DNA of 64,000 nucleotides from Clostridiales bacterium. Lineage in GTDB: Bacteria > Bacillota > Clostridia > Christensenellales > Borkfalkiaceae. Position 1 is the stretch's first letter. Each line of letters begins with the position of its first letter. Both the position numbers and the translations under genes were made by a program. The notes below the pieces were generated by a model. It had not been told where the DNA came from, did no database searches, and saw only the letters and a list, made by a program, of their open reading frames with translations. Where the stretch lies: NCBI GenBank assembly GCA_015055965.1, contig SVHG01000007.1, positions 45,815 through 109,814 of the forward strand, written 5' to 3'. Positions 48,451-56,389 of this stretch are shown piece after piece.

Positions 48451-48684
48451 TTAGTAGTTCTTTAGAAGATGTGTGATTATATCTGAATATTCATTCCACT
48501 TGCTCTTTTCAAGGGCTATGGGGGTGTGGTTATCGAAATAAAGTAAAAGGGCGGGGGTTACGTTTTTGTATTTACTAACCGTTTCAAATTTTAATAAATG
48601 CCCCTGCTTTATAAGGGATTTTGCCTTGCGTGAATAATCGTAGCTCATATAAATATTATGCGCCGGGGATATTAAAATATTCAA
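48451..48684 (-). CDS. Small hypothetical protein
   Basis: Soluble, well-composed 77-aa ORF; followed by a copy of the TTAATC-TATAG element like other genes here. Confidence 0.45.
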   Translation of the reverse strand: MNILISPAHNIYMSYDYSRKAKSLIKQGHLLKFETVSKYKNVTPALLLYFDNHTPIALEKSKWNEYSDIITHLLKNY

Positions 48685-48861
48685 AAAATAAGTCTTAATG
48701 AGCTTAAAACGCCATTTATTTTATTCTTAATAGCCATAATTCTTTGACAATAAGATAATATAATGTTATAATTCAATGGAAGCAAAGGGCTTTTTTTTGT
48801 GCAAAAAAATTGATTTATTGTGCATAAAATGGGGTAGTTGCTTACTAACTTATGAAGAAGA

Positions 48862-50115
48862 ATGGGAATGAAAAAGGAAATTAAGAGATTTGATTTTAAA
48901 AAACCGCCCAAAAATCCCAACCTGTTTTGGCGATATTTAGCAAAGCTCGTAAGCTTATGCGGGTTATCAGTTAAAAAGTACAAGCTTGAAAAGCACAATA
49001 TGAAAGGCTTAAAGCCACCTTATATTATGCTTGCTAACCACGCTTCTATGGTAGACTTTATGGTTGCGCAGGTTGCAGTTCACCCTGCAAGCCTTAATAA
49101 CGTTGCTTCAATAGAGGCTTTCCACGATTACACCGAATGGTTGTTTAGAAATCTTGGCGTTATTGGTAAGCGTAAGTTTATTAAGGATTTAGCGCTTATT
49201 AAAAACATTAAATATAGCTTAACTGAATATAAGAACGTATTCTGTATTTATCCCGAAGCGCGTTACACCTTAGACGGTTGTACCTCCTATCTTCCCGATT
49301 CGCTTGGTAAAATGCTTAAGCTGTTTAAAGTGCCCGTTGTTGTTTTAAAGCTTCAGGGTAATTTCGTTACGAATCCCCAGTGGAACAAGCACGGCAAAAA
49401 CAGCAGAATAGACGCTGATATGACGCAAATTATTACTAAGGAAGAAATAGAAAACCTTTCCGTTGATGAAATAAATCAAAAAATAAAGGAAGCATTCGTT
49501 TACGACGATTTTGCTTGGCAACGGGATAACAAGGTTGCAATTAAGCACAAAAAACGTGCAGACGGCTTGCATTCAATATTATATCAATGCCCCAACTGCA
49601 AAACTGAACACAAAATGAACTCTGCCGGAACGGAGCTTTGGTGCGAAGAGTGCGGTAAGCGTTGGTATATGGATGAATACGGCGTGTTAAGCGCTAAGGA
49701 GGGGGAAACTGAATTTTCTCATATTCCGGACTGGTTCAAGTGGGAAAGAGCAAACGTTCGCGAGCAGGTTAGAAATGGAACTTACCACGTAGAGGATGAT
49801 TGCAGAATAGATACCATGCCCAACGCAAGGGGATTTATTAAGCAGGGTAACGGTCACTTCGTTCACACTCCTGAAGGAATGATTTTAACGGGTACTGCTT
49901 ACGGTGAGCCCTTTACCGTTGTTAAAACTCCGTTAGAGCAAGAAAGTATTCACGTTGAATACGGCTACAAGTACGGTGGGGACGTTTTTGATATTGCAAC
50001 CGCTAACGAAAGCTATTGGTTTTACCCCTTAACCGCGCGTGATATTTTAACAAAGGTTTCACTCGCAACGGAAGAAATTTATTTTATGCATAAGGAAAAT
50101 TTACGTAAAAACTAA
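48862..50115 (+). CDS. PlsC-like acyltransferase fused to a zinc-ribbon-containing C-terminal domain
   Basis: LANHASMVDFM, YPEARYTLDG; C-terminal CPNCKTEHKMNSAGTELWCEECGKRW. Confidence 0.85.
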   Translation: MGMKKEIKRFDFKKPPKNPNLFWRYLAKLVSLCGLSVKKYKLEKHNMKGLKPPYIMLANHASMVDFMVAQVAVHPASLNNVASIEAFHDYTEWLFRNLGVIGKRKFIKDLALIKNIKYSLTEYKNVFCIYPEARYTLDGCTSYLPDSLGKMLKLFKVPVVVLKLQGNFVTNPQWNKHGKNSRIDADMTQIITKEEIENLSVDEINQKIKEAFVYDDFAWQRDNKVAIKHKKRADGLHSILYQCPNCKTEHKMNSAGTELWCEECGKRWYMDEYGVLSAKEGETEFSHIPDWFKWERANVREQVRNGTYHVEDDCRIDTMPNARGFIKQGNGHFVHTPEGMILTGTAYGEPFTVVKTPLEQESIHVEYGYKYGGDVFDIATANESYWFYPLTARDILTKVSLATEEIYFMHKENLRKN

Positions 50116-50130
50116 ACTATAAAAACCGCG

Positions 50131-50145
50131 TTAATCAACCTATAG
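50131..50145 (+). repeat. TTAATC-TATAG element copy inside terminator stem
   Basis: AAACCGCG-TTAATCAACCTATAG-CGCGGTTTTTTT. Confidence 0.9.
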
Positions 50146-50292
50146 CGCGGTTTTTTTGTTTAAAATAATATAAAAAATATTTTTTAAAAGAGGGGTAAAA
50201 GTGCTTTACAAAAAAACGTAAAAGTGATAAAATATCCACACTAAAGAAGGTTTTCGGCAAACACTTCTTATTAAAAAAACCGAGGTAAAAAG

Positions 50293-50811
50293 ATGAATAA
50301 AATTTCCGCAAAGAAGATTGCCAGAATGGCAATTATCGCAGCTTTGTATGCCGTATGCACTTTTATATTCGCGCCCATTTCTTACGGGGCAATTCAATTC
50401 CGTATTTCGGAATGCTTGTGCGTATTGGCTTTTTTCTATTTTGAAGGGGTAATCGGCTTAACCGTTGGTTGCTTTATTGCAAACATATTTGGCAACGGCC
50501 CGTTAGATTTAATCTTTGGCACGCTTGCAACCTTTATTGCTTCCTTGTGCGCTTACAAAACGGCAAAGCTCATAAAAGGGGAGCTGGTAAAATTTTTCGT
50601 TTGCGCGTTATTCCCAATAGTAGTAAACGCAATAATCGTTCCCTTTACCTTTTTAGTGGTAACGGAGCTTAAAGAGCTATATTTAATTTCTTTATTACAG
50701 GTTGGCGTTGGTCAAGCGGTGGTAATTTTAACGCTTGGGTTATTCTTATATTTTGCAATAAATAGGCGAATAACAAAAAGAGGTCAATCTGTTTTTAAAA
50801 ATTTGCAATAA
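50293..50811 (+). CDS. queT: QueT-family ECF transporter S component
   Basis: MAIIAALYAVCTFIFAPISYGAIQFRISECLCVLAFFYFEGVIGLTVGCFIANIFG. Confidence 0.85.
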   Translation: MNKISAKKIARMAIIAALYAVCTFIFAPISYGAIQFRISECLCVLAFFYFEGVIGLTVGCFIANIFGNGPLDLIFGTLATFIASLCAYKTAKLIKGELVKFFVCALFPIVVNAIIVPFTFLVVTELKELYLISLLQVGVGQAVVILTLGLFLYFAINRRITKRGQSVFKNLQ

Positions 50812-50891
50812 TCGGTTGACAATTTTTAACACTTTTCGTATAATAAAGTGCGGAAAAGGGCAAAACGCATTTATTTTCCGCAACTTAATAA

Positions 50892-50982
50892 GGAGAAATG
50901 GCTGAGTGGTCGAAGGCGCACGATTGGAAATCGTGTGTACGTCATAAGCGTACCATGGGTTCAAATCCCATTTTCTCCGCCA
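50892..50982 (+). tRNA. tRNA-Ser, anticodon GGA, CCA encoded
   Basis: GGAGAAAtGGCTGAGTGGTCGAAGGCGCACGATTGGAAATCGTGTGTACGTCATAAGCGTACCATGGGTTCAAATCCCATTTTCTCCGCCA; long variable arm. Confidence 0.95.
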
Positions 50983-51072
50983 CACAAAAAGGCAGGTTTT
51001 TACCTGCCTTTTTTGTGTGTGAAAAGTAAATCATAAATGGGATTTGATGGGGGAGAAGTTTGCGGGAGCAAA
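50975..51072 (+). repeat. ~97-bp direct repeat, left copy (includes terminator)
   Basis: CTCCGCCACACAAAAAGGCAGGTTTTTACCTGCCTTTTTTGTGTGTGAAAAGT...TCATAAATGGGATTTGATGGGGGAGA.TTGCGGGAG.AAA. Confidence 0.92.
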
Positions 51073-51165
51073 CTGTCCGCTTGTGAAAGTAAATAACCTA
51101 CGGAAGAATATATAGCGGACTAAACTGCCCTGTGTGGCAGTTTATCGGGGCGGTGTGCAAAACAC

Positions 51166-51186
51166 CAAATCCCATTTTCTCCGCCA
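51166..51186 (+). repeat. Exact 21-bp copy of tRNA-Ser 3' end (att-like)
   Basis: CAAATCCCATTTTCTCCGCCA identical to 50962-50982. Confidence 0.9.
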
Positions 51187-51235
51187 AACGTAACCTAATC
51201 CGAACTTTAGTTCTGGTTTAGGTTATTTTTCTATT

Positions 51236-51270
51236 ATAAAGTCCTTTTGTAAGGGCTTTTTTTTCTTTTT
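51236..51270 (+). terminator. Terminator-like hairpin
   Basis: AAAGTCCTTttgtAAGGGCTTTTTTTT. Confidence 0.7.
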
Positions 51271-51420
51271 GCAAAAGCGATCCGACTTGTATCAAGACAA
51301 GCGCACGCCTAGTGCCAAATTAAAAATAAAAGTGAATAATGTATCATTTTTAACAAGATTTTGCTTGCTATTATTCGAGATTTAGAATATAATATAGATA
51401 TCATATTTGAGGTGGTATAT

Positions 51421-52488
51421 ATGCTCAGTTATATTTCAGCAAAAGAGGCTGCGGAAAAGTGGAATATTTCTCAAAGACGCGTTGCAATTTTATGTGCGGA
51501 AGAACGCATTAAAGGAGCAATGATGGTCGGCAATATGTGGATTATCCCAAGCACAGCGGAAAAGCCTATTGATAAACGTACAATTAGATACGAAAAACAA
51601 AAAGTTATTGAATTAAAACCTTTTGTTAAATGGGTTGGCGGTAAAGGTCAACTTATTGAACAATTAGAAAAATATATTCCTGTTGACGGGGAAAAAGTCT
51701 TAACAAAGTATGCAGAGCCATTTGTTGGTGGTGGTGCATTGCTTTTTAATATTCTTTCTAAATACAACTTTGAAAGCCTTTATATTAGTGATATAAATGA
51801 AGAACTTATCAATGCTTATAATGTTGTAAAAAACAAGGTTGACGAGCTTGTAAATAAACTAACTGAAATGCAACTTGCGTTCCTTCCTATGGATGAAAAC
51901 GGACGTAAATATTATTACTATACAGCAAGAGATAGATTTAATTCTTTGCAAATTACCGAAGAAACCGCAGTCGAAAAAGCCTCTTTATTTATATTCTTAA
52001 ACAAGACTTGCTTTAATGGGCTTTATCGTGTGAACAAGAAAGGACAATTTAACGTTCCTATGGGAGCATATAAAAACCCAACTATTTGCGATGAAAACAA
52101 TTTGCGCAACGTATCTGAGGCTTTACAAAATGTTACTATCGTTTGTGGCGATTATACTCTTTCAAAAGATTTTATCGATAAAGATACTTTTGTTTATCTT
52201 GATCCACCTTACCGTCCTATTTCTGAAACGGCAGGCTTTACAGCATATAACGCTGATTGCTTTGATGATAACGAACAAATACGCCTTGCAAGATTCATTG
52301 ATGAAATAAATTTAAGCGGTGCAAAAATTATGTTAAGTAATTCTGATCCGCAAAACGTAAACCCCGAAGATACTTTCTTCGAGGAACTTTATAAATCATA
52401 TACAATAAACAAGGTTGAGGCTACAAGAGCAATAAACAGTAAAGGCGACAGCCGTGGCAAGATAAAAGAATTGCTTATTTGCAATTAA
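51421..52488 (+). CDS. Dam/DpnM-like (D12-class) adenine-N6 DNA methyltransferase with N-terminal HTH domain
   Basis: HTH MLSYISAKEAAEKWNISQRRVAILCAEERI; PFVKWVGGKGQLIEQL, YAEPFVGGGALLFNI, TFVYLDPPYRP. Confidence 0.92.
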   Translation: MLSYISAKEAAEKWNISQRRVAILCAEERIKGAMMVGNMWIIPSTAEKPIDKRTIRYEKQKVIELKPFVKWVGGKGQLIEQLEKYIPVDGEKVLTKYAEPFVGGGALLFNILSKYNFESLYISDINEELINAYNVVKNKVDELVNKLTEMQLAFLPMDENGRKYYYYTARDRFNSLQITEETAVEKASLFIFLNKTCFNGLYRVNKKGQFNVPMGAYKNPTICDENNLRNVSEALQNVTIVCGDYTLSKDFIDKDTFVYLDPPYRPISETAGFTAYNADCFDDNEQIRLARFIDEINLSGAKIMLSNSDPQNVNPEDTFFEELYKSYTINKVEATRAINSKGDSRGKIKELLICN

Positions 52489-52503
52489 GGGAGAATTACA
52501 CTT

Positions 52504-53361
52504 ATGAAAAGAGATTTTAAGGAATGGTTAAAAACGTTTAGAAATAGCATTTGCGATTACGGTTATTACGTTGACTTTAACAAAGTTTACGGAAACGTAG
52601 AAACAATTAAGGTTGAACTTAATATTCTTAATTCGCTTATCGGCTCTAAAAATATAGAGGCAGATTTTGAAAAATTGCTTACGGATTATCCGCAAGTATT
52701 AAAATGTATTCCCGTGTTATTGGCTGTTAGAGGTCGTGAAATTTACACCATTGACGGCGACGGCGAATATCTTTTCAACTTTAAGAAAATGAACTATTCC
52801 GTTGAAGAATATAAAATGTTTATGAGAAAAACAGGGCTTTTCTCTTTGATTTCTGAACACGTTATAAATAATCTCGTTGATTACGTTACAGGAGTTGAAG
52901 TCGGTCTTGATAGCAATGGTCGTAAAAACCGTGGTGGTCATTTAATGGAAAACCTTGTTGAAGATTATTTGCAAAAAGCAGGGCTAGTTAAAGGTGTTGA
53001 CTACTTCAAAGAGATGTATATATCTGACATTGAAAAAAAGTGGTCTATTGACCTTTCAAACATTTCAAACCAAGGTAAAGCAGAAAAACGTTTTGATTTT
53101 GTTGTTAAAAAAGGTGCTACTATTTACGGCATTGAAACTAATTTTTATTCAAGTGGTGGCTCTAAGCTGAATGAAACAGCAAGAAGTTATAAAACTATTG
53201 CGTTAGAGGCAAAAGAAATTCAAGGTTTTGCGTTTGTGTGGTTTACCGATGGACAAGGTTGGCAATCAGCACGCCACAATTTAGAAGAAACGTTTGACGT
53301 AATGGATAATATCTATTGCATTTCCGATATGGAAAATGGAACTATTGAGTTTTTAAAATAA
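52504..53361 (+). CDS. DpnII/MboI-type restriction endonuclease
   Basis: GRKNRGGHLMENLVEDYL ... KRFDFVVKKGATIYGIETNFYSSGGSKLNETARSYK. Confidence 0.9.
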   Translation: MKRDFKEWLKTFRNSICDYGYYVDFNKVYGNVETIKVELNILNSLIGSKNIEADFEKLLTDYPQVLKCIPVLLAVRGREIYTIDGDGEYLFNFKKMNYSVEEYKMFMRKTGLFSLISEHVINNLVDYVTGVEVGLDSNGRKNRGGHLMENLVEDYLQKAGLVKGVDYFKEMYISDIEKKWSIDLSNISNQGKAEKRFDFVVKKGATIYGIETNFYSSGGSKLNETARSYKTIALEAKEIQGFAFVWFTDGQGWQSARHNLEETFDVMDNIYCISDMENGTIEFLK

Positions 53362-53372
53362 GGAGAAAAGAA

Positions 53373-53552
53373 ATGAACAAAAACGATAAAAATACAGAAA
53401 GACCTATTATTCAATCAAGTGGATATAACGGTAGTGAGCCAACTCGTATATGTCCTAAATGTGGCAAAGAAAAACCTATTAGCGAATTTGGGTTTAGAAA
53501 TATGGGTAATGGCACAATTAGAAATCAATCTTGGTGCAAGGATTGTAGATAA
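53373..53552 (+). CDS. 59-aa zinc-ribbon protein, missing from ORF track
   Basis: MNKNDKNTERPIIQSSGYNGSEPTRICPKCGKEKPISEFGFRNMGNGTIRNQSWCKDCR*; AAGGAG RBS 9-10 bp upstream. Confidence 0.8.
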   Translation: MNKNDKNTERPIIQSSGYNGSEPTRICPKCGKEKPISEFGFRNMGNGTIRNQSWCKDCR

Positions 53553-53558
53553 AACTAT

Positions 53559-54299
53559 ATGGCAAAGAAAATCCCTTTACAACCCGAAAATTTCGAGCTT
53601 GAAACAAATACTGTTTGGGCGTTCCCCAACCGTGGCAAATGGGCAACACACGACGCTAAATATCGTGGTAATTGGTCACCTTATATTCCCCGAAACGTTA
53701 TTTTGCGCTATTCTAACGAGGGCGATACAGTTTTAGACCAGTTTGTAGGCGGTGGAACAACTGCCGTTGAATCTAAACTGACAGGCAGAAATTTTATAGG
53801 TGTTGATATAAACCCTAATGCGGTAGAATTATCTCGTAATAAATGTAATTTTGACTTTGACTCTAACGTAGATATTTCTATTCGTCTTGGAGATGCTAGA
53901 AAGTTGGATTTGACCGACGAAAGCGTTGACCTAATTTGTACCCACCCACCTTATGCCGATATTATTCAATATAGCGAGGATATTGACGGCGATTTATCTC
54001 ACTTGCCTATCAAGTCATTTTTAATGGAAATAGGTAAAGTTGCAGAAGAAAGCTTCAGAGTTCTAAAAAAAGGTAAGTTTTGTGCTATTTTAATGGGCGA
54101 TACTCGTAAAAACGGCATGGTGCAACCACTTGCATTTGAAACAATGCGAATTTTTGAACTTGCAGGCTTTAAAACAAAAGAAATAATTATAAAAGAACAA
54201 CACAACTGTAAAGCGACAGGTTTTTGGAAAACGAACAGTATAAAACATAACTTTCTACTGCTTGCCCACGAGTATTTGTTTGTGTTTAAGAAAAAATAG
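53559..54299 (+). CDS. Second DNA methyltransferase (beta-class N4/N6, xPPY motif)
   Basis: DLICTHPPYADIIQYS; DQFVGGGTTAVESKLTGRNFIGVDINPNAVELSRNKC. Confidence 0.88.
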   Translation: MAKKIPLQPENFELETNTVWAFPNRGKWATHDAKYRGNWSPYIPRNVILRYSNEGDTVLDQFVGGGTTAVESKLTGRNFIGVDINPNAVELSRNKCNFDFDSNVDISIRLGDARKLDLTDESVDLICTHPPYADIIQYSEDIDGDLSHLPIKSFLMEIGKVAEESFRVLKKGKFCAILMGDTRKNGMVQPLAFETMRIFELAGFKTKEIIIKEQHNCKATGFWKTNSIKHNFLLLAHEYLFVFKKK

Positions 54300-54315
54300 T
54301 TAAGGGTTGTAAAAA

Positions 54316-55920
54316 ATGAAATTATTAGAGTTTGGCATTAAACATTTTCGTTCAATCGAAGATATAAATATTAAATTCCCAAAGAATAAGCCTCTTGTTC
54401 TTTTTGGTCCTAACAATGCAGGAAAAACTAATATTTTAACTTCATTAAATATTGCATTAGGGGAATCTTATCCAACTTATCGCGAAATGGAAGAAAGTGA
54501 TTATTTCTTTCGAAACAAAAAAGACTATCCAAATATTGATATATATTGTAAGTTTGATGATGTTTATTACTCAGACAGGTATGGAAATGCTACTTCAAAT
54601 ATTTGCATTACTTACAATTATTACAATGGGGATAATATCGATAATATTTTTCATAATGGAAATTATAAAAAACTCTTTGTAACAAGTGAACAACGAGCAA
54701 AATGTCAAGCTGTTTATTTAGATGCGATTCGTAATATCGGAAATTTATTAAGCTATAATTCAAAATATACATTATTAAGTAAATTTTCTACACAAGTACA
54801 CAAATCGCTAAAAGAAGAAAAAAAGGCAGAATTAAACGATTTATTTGAGCAGATAAAAACTCTGTTTAACGATAATGATAAATTTAAATCTTTTTTCTAT
54901 ACGTTTAAGTCAAATATTGAAGAAACGGTTAAAGGCTTTGTTCACACCCTAGATATTGATTTTTCTGGATACGATCCTAATAACTATACAAAATCCTTAA
55001 GAATTGTTGGTAAAGAAAACGGATTTGTTCGTAGTTTTGAAGAATTTGGTAGTGGCGAACAACAAACATTATTGATGGCGTTTGTAAAAGCCTATATGGA
55101 GACATTTAATAGTGAAAATTTTATATTAATTATTGAAGAGCCTGAGGCTCACCTGCATCCAATTGCACAGCGGTGGCTAAAGAAATATATTTATTCAATG
55201 TGTGAGTCAGGTATTCAAGTAGTTATATCTACACATTCTCCTGAATTTATTGATCCTAATAACTTGCAAGGGCTTGTAAAAGTATACAAAGAAAATGGAA
55301 TAACAAAAGTAAAGCAATTAACAGCCGCTGAACTATGTCAAAAATGTATCGAACTTGGTGCTCCTGCTGATAAAATTAATACTACCAATATTTTACCTTT
55401 TTATTCAGCTTGTTTATATTCGGAACAATTAAAAGGCTTATTTGCTCAGAAAATCCTTTTAGTTGAAGGCGATACAGAAGCGTTATCATTGCCATTCTAC
55501 TTTGAACGAGCTGGATATAATTTGGAATCTAATGGTGTGGAAATTGTTAAATGTCAAGGAAAAAATAATATTTTGAAATATTATAGATTTTTTAAAATTT
55601 ATAATTATAAGTGCTTTTGCCTATTTGATGGAGATGAAGATAAGGGAAAAAAGAAAAATCAGCCATTTATTGATGTTTTCAATATTTCATCACTAGAGCT
55701 AAGTGAAAACGGATTCAATATCGGAGACGAATGGGCTTGTTTTGGAGCTGATTTCGAGAAGTATATGCGCAGTAATTTCTCAGATTATGATAAAATTGAG
55801 ATAGAACTTAAAGATTTTTTGGATACAACAAGTAAACCAATCATAGCGAAAAATATTGCTAGAAACTATAATTATAGTCCGACATTTATAGGCGAGATTA
55901 TAAAAAAATTAGCTGAGTAA
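54316..55920 (+). CDS. OLD-family ATPase/TOPRIM nuclease
   Basis: Walker A LFGPNNAGKTN; FGSGEQQTLLMAF; Walker B FILIIEEPEAHLHP; TOPRIM ILLVEGDTEAL and FDGDEDKG. Confidence 0.92.
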   Translation: MKLLEFGIKHFRSIEDINIKFPKNKPLVLFGPNNAGKTNILTSLNIALGESYPTYREMEESDYFFRNKKDYPNIDIYCKFDDVYYSDRYGNATSNICITYNYYNGDNIDNIFHNGNYKKLFVTSEQRAKCQAVYLDAIRNIGNLLSYNSKYTLLSKFSTQVHKSLKEEKKAELNDLFEQIKTLFNDNDKFKSFFYTFKSNIEETVKGFVHTLDIDFSGYDPNNYTKSLRIVGKENGFVRSFEEFGSGEQQTLLMAFVKAYMETFNSENFILIIEEPEAHLHPIAQRWLKKYIYSMCESGIQVVISTHSPEFIDPNNLQGLVKVYKENGITKVKQLTAAELCQKCIELGAPADKINTTNILPFYSACLYSEQLKGLFAQKILLVEGDTEALSLPFYFERAGYNLESNGVEIVKCQGKNNILKYYRFFKIYNYKCFCLFDGDEDKGKKKNQPFIDVFNISSLELSENGFNIGDEWACFGADFEKYMRSNFSDYDKIEIELKDFLDTTSKPIIAKNIARNYNYSPTFIGEIIKKLAE

Positions 55921-55967
55921 TAGAATTGACTTTTTCAAAATAAGGAAGTAGTTTTACGTTTCACACG

Positions 55968-56065
55968 CTCCGCCACACAAAAAGGCAGGTTTTTACCTGC
56001 CTTTTTTGTGTGTGAAAAGTGATTCATAAATGGGATTTGATGGGGGAGATGCTTGCGGGAGTAAA
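55968..56065 (+). repeat. ~97-bp direct repeat, right copy (4,993 bp from left copy)
   Basis: CTCCGCCACACAAAAAGGCAGGTTTTTACCTGCCTTTTTTGTGTGTGAAAAGT...ATAAATGGGATTTGATGGGGGAGA. Confidence 0.92.
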
Positions 56066-56191
56066 AGGGTTGGTTATAGAACGTCAAAGAAATTGAATTT
56101 AGAATAAGGGGAAGAAGGTTGCGGGAATAAAGGATTATTCGCGTTTAAAAACCAATTGAATTATTAATAATGGATTAATAGCAAAGTGCCG

Positions 56192-56206
56192 TTAATCGCG
56201 CTATAG
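56192..56206 (+). repeat. TTAATC-TATAG element copy
   Basis: TTAATCGCGCTATAG then ATGGGCTTTTTT. Confidence 0.85.
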
Positions 56207-56389
56207 ATGGGCTTTTTTGATAAAAAAGAGGGTTTTGCCTGATAATATGCAAAAATAATGTTTTTGAACGCATAAAAAGGAAATGAATAATAGTAAAGTA
56301 GGGTTAAAATAAGGAATTAGTTTAATAGGCTTTAACGGTTGATAAAAAGAAAAAGATGTGGTATAATAATTTTTAAGGAGAATTATTAT

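Noticed and set aside
48681-48998. Minus-strand 105-aa ORF
   Set aside because: Mostly antisense to the acyltransferase start and its promoter region; no supporting features.
50746-51036. ORFs overlapping the tRNA-Ser region on both strands
   Set aside because: The tRNA folds completely; the ORFs read through it and lack RBS or homologous motifs.
53419-53736. + strand 105-aa ORF from track
   Set aside because: Out of frame across the Zn-ribbon ORF and the start of the second MTase, both with RBS and family motifs.
54316-55920. Gabija system (GajA-like OLD)
   Set aside because: No GajB UvrD-like helicase follows; the next gene is an AEC transporter.
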